NCBI GenBank assembly: GCA_013397435.1
Contig: VZRG01002006.1
Coordinates: 1 to 64,000 of the forward strand
DNA from: Erythrocercus mccallii
Lineage: Eukaryota; Chordata; Aves; Passeriformes; Dicruridae
Length of the DNA stretch: 64,000 bases
Direction of reading: 5' to 3'
A program made the translations under genes and the position numbers. Position 1 is the stretch's first letter. Every line of letters starts with the position of its first letter. Of this stretch, positions 14,201 to 25,800 are shown piece by piece. The notes under the pieces are model-generated. The model was given only the letters and a program-made list of their open reading frames with translations. It made no database searches and was not told the DNA's origin.

Positions 14201-14316
14201 CTGGATGTGATTCTGAAGTTTTCTAGCAAAATTTGATTCTTCAAATACTGAGGCTGCTCCTAGAAAAGGGATGAATAAAGAAGACCTATTAACTCACTCT
14301 GTGCCTGCTCCCCCAG

Positions 14317-15167
14317 TACTGGTGTGGGCTGGGATAGAGTTAATTTTCTTCACAGTGTAAGTTATTTTGGCAAAGTTCAGGACCGTGCTGGAAACAGCGT
14401 CGGCAATACCAAGACGGTTTTGCTATTGCTGAGCAGTGAGCCAAAGCCTTTTCTGCTCCTCACCCAGCCACAACAGTGAAGAGGCTGGAGGTGCATGGGA
14501 GTTGAGAGGGACACAAGTCAACTGGCACAGCTCATCCCAACTGACACAAGAGACATTACATACCATATGGCATCATGCTCAGCATATAAAGCTGGAGGAA
14601 GAAGAAAAAAGGGAGGGACATTTGAAATGATGGTGCTCATCTCCATAAAATGGTGTGGTTTGGAAGGAACCTGAAAGACTAATTCCAAACCCCCTGCTAT
14701 GGGGGAGACACCTCCCAGTAGACCAGGTTGCTCAAAGCCCCACCCAAAGTAGCCTTGAATACTTCTAGGGATATGGAGTCCATGACTTCTCTGGGAAACC
14801 CATTTCATTGTCTTACCACCCTCACAGTAAAGAATTTTTCTAACATCCAAGCTAAACCTACTCTCAGTTTAAAGCTGTTGTTCCATGTTTTATCACTACA
14901 TGCCCTCCAAGGCCCTCTCCAGCTTTCTTCAAAGGTAATCCTTACATATGATGGAGCCCTGCTTTCCTGGGGAAGGCTGAGCACCTGGGGAATGGTAAAT
15001 GAATTCCTTAGTTTGTTTTGCTTGAATGTGCGGCTTTTGCTTTACCTATTAAACTCTTCATCTCAGCCCATGGGTTTTCTTATTTTTACCTTTCCAATTC
15101 TGTCCCCTCATCCCACCAGTCAGGGAGTGAGTGGCTGGGTGGTGTCAGCTGGGGTTAAACCACAGCA
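14317..15167 (+). mobile_element. Solo LTR of an endogenous retrovirus, plus strand, split by a CR1 insertion
   Basis: The left part (14317-14640) opens with the GGGCTGGGATAGAGTTAATT motif of a very common avian LTR family and includes a TATAAA at 14585-14590. The right part (about 14930-15167) continues the same LTR with a U5-like segment, an ATTAAA poly(A)-type signal at 15048-15053, and ends in TTAAACCACAGCA. Without the 290-bp CR1 insert the LTR would be about 560 bp. No retroviral internal region adjoins it, so it is a solo LTR. Exact ends and target duplication could not be settled. It is antisense to KHDRBS2. A long open frame at 14728-15336 merely crosses the CR1 and LTR and is not a gene. 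Confidence 0.85.
14641..14930 (-). mobile_element. CR1 LINE 3' fragment, antisense, nested in the LTR
   Basis: The stretch reads as the reverse complement of a CR1 3' end. It opens with AATGGTGTGGTTTGGAAGGA near 14649, has the GACCAGGTTGCTCAAAGCCC motif at about 14720, and the ACCCTCACAGTAAAGAATTT motif at about 14818. The LINE is 5'-truncated, as is usual for CR1, and holds only the end of the reverse-transcriptase ORF plus 3' UTR. It lies between the LTR's TATA box and its poly(A) signal, so it is younger than the LTR. Confidence 0.9.
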
Positions 15168-18100
15168 TTTTGTAAATAAATATCCAGCCTATCTTTCCCC
15201 AGCACCCTGCCTTGTATCCAGGTCCTCTAAAACCATGTGTTCTCATGAAGACATCAAAACTCTGAAGTTTTCCTTGACACTGCTGGAGTGCTATCAGCTT
15301 TCTGGAAATAGGGTGAACATGGTCCTTGGTCATTAGTTCTTCTCTGTTTAAGCTTTAATTAGGTACTTTTCAAAGGCAAACTCCTCTTTTAAAATTACAC
15401 AAGCATTTTTATAGTACTAATTCCTAGGTTCATGAAACCCTATTTCTCATATCCCACACTTTTTTTTTTTATCTTAATGAATTCAAATTTAACTTGAAAA
15501 TATAATGCAAAGCATTACAGAAAATGCAAGGGAAATAACAGAACAGGCACAGCATTGCAATAGGCAGGTCAATGAGCCTGTTGGATGACTTGTGGGACAG
15601 AAGGGGATAATGTTGATCTGGTAGATTTACATTAGAAGAAACTCAGTGAGCAGATATGAAACAAAGAACAGGGTCTTCTGACCTAAGCATGTCTGTTGTT
15701 TGAGAGGACATTTCTCCAGTTATCCCTTTATTACAACACATTTCAAACTGACAGAAAAGAAGGTGAGGAGAACAGGCCTTAGTCTTTCCTGTGACCTTTC
15801 ACCATGGTTGCATAGATGTGGCACATAAGACCACTTCCAATATAAATATTTCATGGCATGCAAGTTTTCCTCAAAGAGAAATACATCTCAGTATACACAA
15901 ACAGGCATAAAAAAATCTCTTTCACCACCTCTGTGTTGAAGGGAATGGCAAAAGTCAGTAAAGATGACTACTCAGATGAATACCACAACTTAAAAAATGT
16001 TTTTATTCCTACCACTCACACTCAAAAGACAGCAGAATATCTGATGCATGCTTGAGAACTGTTCAAAACTAAAGCAAGCAGAAAAATGTTTAATTCACAA
16101 GAATGGTTTATCAGCCATGGTCCCCAGTAAGTGTCATGAATATTTTCCTGAGTACAGCACTGAGGATATTGTTAATGCTTTATAATTATTCTATGTAGGC
16201 AAAAATAAACAAATTAAGCATTCTGTAATAGCTTAGAAGTTTCTCAAATGAGTGTGTGGCCAAGAACCAGTAAGTGCCTTCTGTCTACTGAGAAACAGCA
16301 ACTCAAAATATGGAAGAGCTACTCTGTGGGACAGGTCCAGGTGAGAAGACACTTCTGAGAGGGCTTTGATGTTTATTTGTTTATACTGGTTTGGTGTGAT
16401 AGTGCTCATATCTACTGAATTACATCACTTTAAGCCATCTTCTGCCACTTCACCTTTCCAGGATTTCCAGAATTTCCCAGTGGGATTTTTATGGCACTGC
16501 TAGCTGGTCAGGAGGCTGCAGGCAACTGTTGTACTGACTTTTCCTTCCTCACCAAGAAACCACTCTGTACCTCTTTTCTTAAGCAATAAATTACTGGAGG
16601 AAAATCTGGCTTCTCATGTGGAATATTATGCTTCAAAAGGCAATTTCCTGAATGAAAGTACAAACTCTGTGTGAACTATGCAGAGCCATGTCTCCTTGCA
16701 CGTGCTTTCGAAGATGGCCCCCTGGGGCCGTGGACAGGACAGGCGGCAGAGCAATGACACAGCAGCTGCTGCCAATCCACAGTGGGTTTTGGTAATGTGA
16801 ACAGTGCGTGCACGTGAAAAACTACTGAGCTGTGCTTCCTAGCACTGGCCATGTTATCCATAGCACCCTTTCATAGGGTTTGCTCTGGAAATCAGGACCG
16901 ACAGCTTGTGAGAACTTGGCACCATGCCTCCTCTTCTAAGCCCCAGGCTACCAAAGCCCAGAGATTAGAGAAGAGAAAAAGGCTTTCAAGTACAACAAGA
17001 AAGGATGCAGCAAGTAAGACAACTGCTGTGTACACAGTAGCAATGCTGGTGGCCTGAAATGAATACTGCTGAATAGTTGGCAAAATGTCTAGAAGACTGA
17101 GTTCAGTCTAGCAGCAAAACAGGGGACTGAAAAAACTGAGAAACTGCAAAACCAGATATTAAAGCAATTCTGTTTAAGCATCCTGACATGATGAAACTGT
17201 CATTCAAGGTATATATCAGAGGTACAAGAAGGATTTAGAAATTTCTGAACTTATATGAAACAAAGGGACATCCAGGTAAGGGTAACTGGGAGACAAATAA
17301 AACCTAGCCAGAAGAAATTAAAAAGAATATAAGAAATTAGCAGTAGTCACAGAAGTACATTAACTCCCTCAATTTTGATAATACTTGCTCCACAATCCTA
17401 GCCATATGCCAAAAACCATATTACATAAAGACAGTCAATTATCCAAGCTGTACAAGGCTTGGAACACAGAACATGCCAGGACACGCCAGTGGGTATGAGA
17501 AGTTCATCAAACATAAAAAGGTGGTAGGAAAGTGAGTGGGATGTGAAGTTCGCAGTACAGGGCACATGAGGCACTTTAAATGGCACTAGACACTCAAGTT
17601 TAGACAAATCAACACCCAACACTGACCAGAGAATAATTCAGTTTGCCTTAAGACAAATGTCTGTATTTTGTTACATGAAGAGATAATTGCACCTTAATGA
17701 CAGTGTTCATTAAATCTCCACCCATTCCAACAAGGGTTTATGCACTTTGTTTCCATATAGCCAACTACATTTATGCATCTGAATCAGGAGCCGTATTTAT
17801 ACACAGCAGGAATTTAGTTAAGATGGCCAAAGCTTTGTTTGATCAGTGGCAGTGCAGAACATGGACTGCAAAAGTGAAAGCAGAACAGTATCCTGATAAA
17901 AAAAAACCAAATCAAACCAAACCAAACCAAACCAAAATATTTCCAAGGCTTGCATGACCTTGGCAGGTAGAAGGTTGTTTATTTTTTCCCAAATTGCACA
18001 AAATTCAATCTCTAGTAGACAATATTCTTTTTCTTCTAAATCCACATAGACTTACCAGCTTCATTAGATTTTTCTAGAAGTCTAGTGTTTTCTGATGCAC

Positions 18101-19454
18101 CATGAGAGAAATAACCCTATGTCCATATTAATTAAATTATTACTTTTTACTGTGGCTAAAGATGTTGCTCATGATACTTAACTTTTTCCTAAAAGTTTAT
18201 CATGAAAAATGATGTTATTAAAAATATGATTATTTTCTATTTTCAGAAACATTTTTAGTTTCAGCGTTCACATAAAAATTCAGAAGAAAGTTATATGCTG
18301 TTCTGAAGAATATGTTATACTGGATTGCAACCTGCATATTCTCTAAGAAAATATCACTTTATGTTTTCGATATTCTTTTTATATTATGTTGCAAAAGTAC
18401 TTGGTGATGTCATTTTTACAAAAGGTACTTGACAAGTCATTCCTAACCATGTCAAAACTAAATTGAAATGCAGTATTTAGTATTTAAGGGTGGATCACCT
18501 AAACCAATAATCTGCCAGAAACATGCATTTATGAAATGCCTAAAAAGAACGTTGGAATGACTGTTGAAATTATATACATATTCAAAGGATTTTAGAACAA
18601 CAGAAAAATAAAGGTCAGTAAGGCAATTAAAAGTGGAGCTATAATAAAATTTTTAATTGTAGAAGACAGTGAAAAGTTTAAAAATATATAAGTTAATTAT
18701 ATATAATGTAATAACTGCAATTTGAGATTTATTATGTTCTTTTGCACATGATCATAATCAGAGAGCCAAGTAGCTTATTCCTTATTTTTTAATATAAACA
18801 GAAATCTAGTACTTAGGAATTGTTATTTTTACTTAGGAACTATTATTCCTACTCGTCTTGGCAACATTGATCTTAATGTCTGATTAAGATAAGGAAAAAG
18901 TCACCTTTTTTTTTTTTTTACAAAACCCTTGTCTTTCTCAGACCCAATAAAAAAGTTCTCTGCAATGATGACACTATAGCCTGCCAAAAATTAATCCCAT
19001 TCAAACCTATACCTGAGATCTTGATATGCATATGAACACATTAAAAACTATGGTACAGGAAAAAGTGTAGGAAGATCTGGAAATAATAATTATAATCTAA
19101 CTAGGTAAGAATCATGTACAAAACTGAAAACTATGCTACTGATTTTTTCCAGACATAAAATCTGAGACAGTAGAGATTTCCTATATTGGTATCTATTTGA
19201 GCAGCAAAAGCAGAATGCAGTAAGTAACATTTGAGATTTTCTTCTACTGAATCTCTTCCAAAGTCACTGAAGAAGCTACCTGACCCTATCAGGACTTTAT
19301 TTAAATATGTGTTCAAATTCAAAATCAAGCCTTATGATCTCACTATTCATTAATGATTCATTATTCATTCATATTCATTATGATTCTCACTACTCAGGCT
19401 GGGTGTTGCACACCCAGATGTCTTTATGCCTTCCCAAATTAAATCTGTATTCTT
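15168..19454. other. Gene-free intron stretch without recognised interspersed repeat
   Basis: AT-rich sequence, with a slightly GC-richer patch at about 16680-17000. The only repeat seen is the (CAAAC)n tract near 17.9 kb, plus ATTC-rich sequence at 19347-19385 just before the next CR1. Nothing here supports a gene. Confidence 0.55.
17903..17937. repeat. (CAAAC)n microsatellite
   Basis: Six or so CAAAC/CCAAA units follow a run of A. It is simple-sequence DNA with slight unit variation at the left end. Confidence 0.85.
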
Positions 19455-20120
19455 ATCATAGAATGGTAGAATGGTTTTGGTTGGAAGGGACCTTCAAGAT
19501 CTTCTAGCTCCAAGTGGTCTGTCACTGGGCAGGGACATCTTCTATTAGACCAGGTTGCTCAAAGCCCCGTTCAGTTAGGCCTTGAACACCTCCAGGGACA
19601 CAGAGAACTTCTCCAGGCAACCTGTTCCAGTGCCTCACCACACTCAACATAAGAAATGTCTTCGTAAACCCCAGTCTAAACCTATCCTTTTTCAGTTTAA
19701 ATACACTGTCCTTTGTACAGTCACTATAGGCTCAGGTAAAAAGGATTTCTGTGTCCGATTATTCAGCCCCCCTTATATTTAGAAAAAACACAATCAGATC
19801 TCCTCAAGAGCCTTCTCTTCTCCAGGCTAAGCAGCTGCTGGTTTCTCAGTCTGTCTCCTTAGGAGAGGTGATCCAGCTCTCTGACCTGGTCTGGAACCAC
19901 TCTAACATGTCCATGTGTTTTGTATGCTGAGAATCCCAGAGCTGGACACAGTACCCCAAGTGGGGCTGATGAGAGCAGAGTCAGGGGCAGAATCCCCTCC
20001 ATTGCCCTGCTGGCCACAGTGCTTTTGATGCAGCCCAGGATGTGGTTGGTTTTCTGGACTGCAAGTGTACATTACCAGCGCATGTCTAAGTTTTCATCCA
20101 ACTATTTCACTATCCTCCAC
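19455..20120 (-). mobile_element. CR1 LINE 3' fragment, antisense, about 665 bp
   Basis: It starts with the canonical CR1 3' end read in reverse (ATCATAGAATGGTAGAATGG), then GGTTGGAAGGGACCTTCAAG. It continues through the GACCAGGTTGCTCAAAGCCC block and into the 3' part of the reverse-transcriptase ORF (CCCAGAGCTGGACACAGTAC near 19934). It carries many substitutions and no intact frame, so it is a dead 5'-truncated copy. In relation to KHDRBS2, transcribed leftward, it lies in the sense direction. Confidence 0.93.
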
Positions 20121-22506
20121 AGTGATACATCACCACTACTGGCCTAAAGAAGCAGCTTGAGGTCATTCTTATGAAAATGTGGTATTGCACACACTCAAGT
20201 AGCATTTGCACCACTCGATTTCAGGCATGGACCTTAGCTAACTAAATGAGAACACTCCTAGGCTAGCCAGCAGAGCCCAGCAGCCTCGCCTGAAGGATGG
20301 CAGAATGCAGCAGTGAGTTCACCTGTAGTGATGTGAATAGCAGTGCATGAAAAAGGTGAAGTTTTCCCTGCTTTTATGTCTGAGTTTAATGAAACTTCAG
20401 AGACATGCATGTTGTTTGCAGAATTTAGCATTTCCATGTCAAGCCCACAGCGGGGACTGTGCAAGTACAACAAGAACAGTCTATCTGAAGGGTTAGACAT
20501 TGTCCAGATTAAATAGCACAACACTTCTGAACAGAGAATAAAGTAATAAACAAGACAGAAATAAAATTCTACCTTAAAAAAACAAAAAAGACCAACAAAA
20601 CCCAAACACGTGTAAAAAAACTACAAGCAGCTCAAAGTTCCAACTAATGACTACAGCAACTCAGTCACCAAAGACATCTGAGAAAAGTATAAAAGAATAA
20701 ACTATAGAATTATCATTTTATGTATAGTCTCAGCATTTTTTGTTTTATCCCCCGAGATGCCAAAAGACAACAGAATAATTGCTAACATTTGCAATCACTC
20801 AGATACACTCATATTACTCAAGAAGCATGTGCATCTTCTTAATGACAGTCAACTGTGGACAATTCAACAGATAAATAATGACTTTTCTATAAATTAAAAT
20901 GAGAGCATACATCACAAATCACAGAAATAAAGGAACAAACTATCATAAATATGTCATAATGTATGGAAGAAATCCCAGTTTTTCGTGCCCCATAATATTT
21001 GAGTCTTAATGCAATGATGCTTCCTTTAAGTCTATAACCCCTTTCTTTAACTTACAGAAAATGGAAGATATAAATCAAACTTAAAATAGGAAAACTCATT
21101 AGATTGGTACCACCTGTTATAGCTTTTTTGCAATTATTATATAAAAAGATTCTTAGGTTTCCTTTCTGGTATTTGAAATCTCTTCTAATATTTACCTACA
21201 ATACTCATAACCAAACTTTCACCCCATACATAAAATATACTACAAAGATACAAAAGAGTTTTGCTTTTTTTTTTCTTTCTAATGACATTTCTTTTTAGAA
21301 TGCAGCAAGAAATCTTTGCACAAATACCTTAGTAAAATTTAATTAGGCATGCTGAATGAAGACACATAACATATGCTTCTGTGCTAGTCAGTTTATTATG
21401 GAAAGTTATTTGATACTGTATTTCATGGTATACAGTGATAACTTATGTGTGAAAGAAACAAATTCTCTCCTCAATCACACTAGCTTTTTCAATTATCCAA
21501 GAATATAATTTTCTCCTCTTTCTCCTCTCAATTTTATAAACCACTGAATTTCCAGAGCCAGGAAATGACACTAGATGAATTAATAATTCATTGTAGTACG
21601 ACATCTCCTAGATTTCACTGCTGAATTACATTCTACAAATAGCATAAAACAAAATGTGAAAATTTGCCCTTATTGCTATATAATAAGAGCAAAATTTATA
21701 GTCGTGATGTGGAGAAGCTCAGTTTGGAAACAGAAGTCCATACAACAAAAGGACATCATAGACCAACATGGTCTATGATCTATCACAAGCCCTTTCTCAC
21801 CAAAGCCCATGTGAAAAAAGTAATTTAAGTTTACATAGCAGGCTTCCTTGCTGCATTTTTGTGCTACACATGTAAAATCCTTTAATCTATTTTTAATTAT
21901 AGACTATTCCCTTGATTAACAGATTGCTAGTATACATTTGAAATGTATTTCTGTACACGTATTAGGCCAAAATTCCATATAATCGTAACACTGAATAACA
22001 TCTTTCTTGCTATACTGAAAGACTTCTGGAACCTTTTATAAACTATTCTAGCAACCCATAGTACTGATATACTTCAGTGAAATGAATGTATCATCTTCAT
22101 TTAATAGTGAACTTGCATTAATTACTTTATCTGAATATGTATCTATAGCTCATAACGCATATTTTGTACACTAAGTAGAAAAGAAATAGTAAACTCTAAA
22201 GAAAAAAAAATAGCAGTTACCTTACGTGAATCTCATTTAAAAATTCCACATTTTATAAGTTCAGCCACTACATTTTCAAATTATTTTTGCAGAATATATA
22301 ATAGCAATGTTTCCTCTACAAACTTCAGGATAAGAAGCAGTGATAGCTGTCTGTATTATGAAAGGAGAAAGCAAATCTGCAGATTCACTATGTTGCTCTG
22401 CTGATGTAATAAGAAAGATGAGAGAAGGTGGCAGAAAACAGACAAATCCAAAGATAATAATTTCAAACACAGGTATTGTAAAACATGGGGACTCATCACA
22501 GCCACA
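20121..22506. other. Gene-free intron stretch between two CR1 fragments
   Basis: Strongly AT-rich unique-looking sequence. It contains an 11-bp-arm hairpin at 21755-21779 and nothing else that I recognise. Confidence 0.55.
21755..21779. repeat. Perfect inverted repeat, 11-bp arms, 3-base spacer
   Basis: ATCATAGACCA at 21755-21765 is matched by its reverse complement at 21769-21779, separated by ACA. It would fold as a tight hairpin in either strand. Confidence 0.9.
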
Positions 22507-22846
22507 GACTCACAGAGTTGTTTGGTTTGGAAGGGATCTTAAAGATTGTCTAGTTCCCACACCCCTGCTATGGACAGGGACATCCACCACTAGATCAGAC
22601 TGCTCAGAGCCTCATCCAAACAGGCCTTGAACTCTTCCAGGGATGGGGCATCCGCAGTGTCCCTGGACAACCTGTGCATGTCTCACCACCCTCACAGTAA
22701 AGAATTTTTTCCTAATATCTAATCTAAACCCACCCTCTTTCAGTTTGAAGCCATCACCTCTTGTCCAGTCACTATGGGCTCTTGTAAGTGAATGGTCTCT
22801 CTCCACCAGGCTCCCTTCAGCTACTGCAAAGCTGCAATTAAGTCCT
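22507..22846 (-). mobile_element. CR1 LINE 3' fragment, antisense, about 340 bp
   Basis: It reads as a reversed CR1 3' end: TTTGGTTTGGAAGGGATCTT near 22521, then AGACTGCTCAGAGCCTCATC, the ACCCTCACAGTAAAGAATTT block near 22688 and a CCAGTCACTATGGGCTC block near 22763. It is 5'-truncated and diverged, with no functional frame. Confidence 0.92.
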
Positions 22847-25800
22847 CATCACAAATTATCCAGGGTCTGGATCATCAAGGGGAAAAAAAAATTCAAGGTT
22901 TAATATCACATAATTTTTTTACCACACACTTTTCAGCATCATGATTGAGCTTTCTACTTAAAAGTAGTTGAAGAAAAAGCTTCCTTTATCTAACTGGGTA
23001 ATGATTGCAACAGATTCACTTCTGTAGAGCATGTTTTAGCAATTTCAGCTAAATCTAAACAAACTTAAAATATTAATTCTGTTTGCAACAGTTGTCACCC
23101 AGGGTTTGACCTTGAAATAGTAAAACATAATTAATAATTTATTTTCAAACTATTCAAGAGTACACATTTGCTACATCAATTTAAAGAAATGTGAAACATT
23201 AATTTTGGACTTACATATGTACCTTTGGATCAAGCCTCTTAACAGCTAGAGACTCAACCAGTGTTACGCTAGAGTTGAGCGTTATATAGATGGCTAATTA
23301 TATTTTTAATTAAGGAAGTAAGACTTGCTGGACATTCCCTACATCCTGCCATTCTGTAAACCAACCCCTGGAGAAAGATTTACAACATAATACAAAGGAA
23401 TAATTATTTCTCTTTCTCTCTCATGACAGATAAAAAGCATTTGGTAACAGACTTTTTTACATAAGAGGAGATGACGCAGGACCTGCAGCTGGACAGAAAA
23501 ACAGAGAAGTTTTTATTTATTTTTTTCTTCTCACTTCATAAAAATGACTCTTAAGTGAATTTTTTAGAGTTTATAGACACCCCTTAAACCATTCATCTGT
23601 TGGAGCATCAAAGAACAAACACAGTGCAGCCATTGACTTTCACAGTAAGGTTTCTAAGCTCAGGAAGGGAAGACTTGCTGGTAAGGCCAAAATTCAGCAA
23701 AGCATTTGCACATTCATGAACTAAAGAAACCCCAGCTGTGTTCCCATGTCTTCTAAACACAGTTTATGAGATCAGGGTCCAGTAAGTGCTAGAGTTACTT
23801 CTTAAGACTTGGTTTCAAAGAAATTCCTCAGAGACTGTAAAAGAAAGATGACAGGATGCAAGGATTAAGGTAAGGCTTTGTGTTGATTTTAATCACTAAC
23901 TGCTATCCTTCTCATCTCTTCCACAAATTCTGCAAAAATAAAAATACATTCTATTTTTTATTATAAATGGACTTGATCTGATTCAAACCAATGGACTATC
24001 TGAGTTCATATATAGATACAATATCGTATCAGTAAAAAGATTGGCAAAAGAGCCTGAAAACCTTGAGCACATCCACAGATGTCCTTAGCTGTGGGATATA
24101 TTCTGTAGGGATAACAGCTCATTCATCTGAACTCAGAAAACTCTGAATTTAGTGCATTAACATGGCACATTTGTGAGATTTATAATTATCAACAAATTAA
24201 TTCTTTGTAGACACCTCTAGATTAGATGGACAAGAGCTATTACCCTTTACTGTAGGGAAAGTAAGAATCTGAGAAATAAAGCCAAAGCCACACAGTTGTG
24301 GGAACTAAAGAAAAACTTTATAGTCGTGGAGACTCCAAGTGCCAGCTCCAAATTGGATTGAATTCATGTTCACCTCCAATCAAAATAACAGAAACTACAA
24401 AAATCAGGAAAAAAGTAAATATCACTTGCTAATATTGGCTAATATCATACCTTCTGATTTTGCTGCATATTCTAAACATAACTGTCAGAGCTGCACATAT
24501 AACTTATTTTAGCTATGTTTGATAAAACAGAAACATATCTCATACTCAAGCATACTTGGAAAGAAACTTGTCAGAGAATACTTCTCTGTCAGAGAATTTT
24601 TTTCAGAGAAGATGAAAGGAGAATGGGGTGCTTTCTCTTGTAATAAATGGCTATAAACTCAAAATAAATCTGTACAGATTTCCTTAAAGCTATTATTGAG
24701 AAGCCACAATGGATTGCATAACAACTGTACAGCGATGAAGTTATATCTCTAAAGTTATATTGATGTTGGGTAGATAAATGAAAAAGGAATGCTACATTAC
24801 AACAGTAATCAATCTTAAAAATGATCCAGAGACTAATCAATGCCTCTGAATAAGAGAACATTATTCCCTGATGAAGATATTACAAAGTAAATAATATCTA
24901 ACTTAGCTATCTAAATTTCACTCACCATCTTCTTCTATTATGTTTCTTGTGGAATTGAATTTCAGGGGACTCCAAAGAGTTGTTGCTCCAAGTCTGATTT
25001 TTTTTTCATTATTCTATTTAATTGTGTGCGCTGTAATTTAATTTACTGTAATGCTGCCTCTATTGTGGCAATGCAAAATTCCTTGTAAGAGTAGCTCATT
25101 AAAGTATATTAAAAGTATTTATCATGATCCTCAAGAGTACAGATAACATTATGCATGGAAAACTGGGATTTAACGTAATTGCTACAAATAATTGAAAGCG
25201 GTTCTTTCTGTGTTTATCTATATGTAAAAAAGGAAGAAAAATAATCATAAAACTAAACTCAGCAAGATCAAACCTGGTTTTTATGCTGCTTCACGTAGAT
25301 AAATAAAATACTTTGGAATGAATATAAGTCACTGTTCTGAAAAAGTATAAATGGGGAAAAAAAATCCCTGTAAGAACATATTCAGTTCTCTGAATTGCTG
25401 TAAGCAATTGAGTTAATTTACTTTCTTTGTCTCTCTTTCTTTATTTTCCCATGTCTCACACATGAATGTGCTACTTTATTTCTTCCTGTGTTAAGAAAAC
25501 TTATTGCCTGTTCCACAGGCAGGGACATTAGTGCCAGGAGTCACCCTGACAATGCCATTCAGGATTGCAAATGCCATGTGCAGGAGAAGGGGATCTCCCA
25601 GTTGGGCGCATGGTCAAAAACCAAATCTCTTGGGAGAGGTGAGGCACGGGAGTGCTCCCACAGACAGTGACAGCAACAGGACACTGTCAACAAGCACCAA
25701 CTGCTTCTCTGACTAATGAAATACAAGTGAGCTGAAATCAAGAAGAGTTTGGCACAGGTCTGGATGTGAAACTCAGACTTCTGGGTGTCAAATTGGCACC

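Larger units (their letters stand above)
8845..14316. other. Gene-free intron stretch without recognised interspersed repeat
   Basis: Unique-looking AT-rich sequence with moderately GC-rich patches at about 9840-10330 and 12580-13150. A 2 x 13-bp tandem repeat lies at 10065-10090 and an (AAAC)n tract at 11277-11298. Reading frames here reach 124 codons (11800-12174, minus) but show no recognisable domain. I could support no exon or RNA gene. Confidence 0.55.

Noticed and set aside
14728..15336. 202-codon open frame, the longest in the window
   Set aside because: It runs through an antisense CR1 fragment and the second half of an LTR; the frame is a by-product of repeat sequence.
19920..20147. 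75-codon frame on the plus strand
   Set aside because: Antisense reading of a CR1 fragment.
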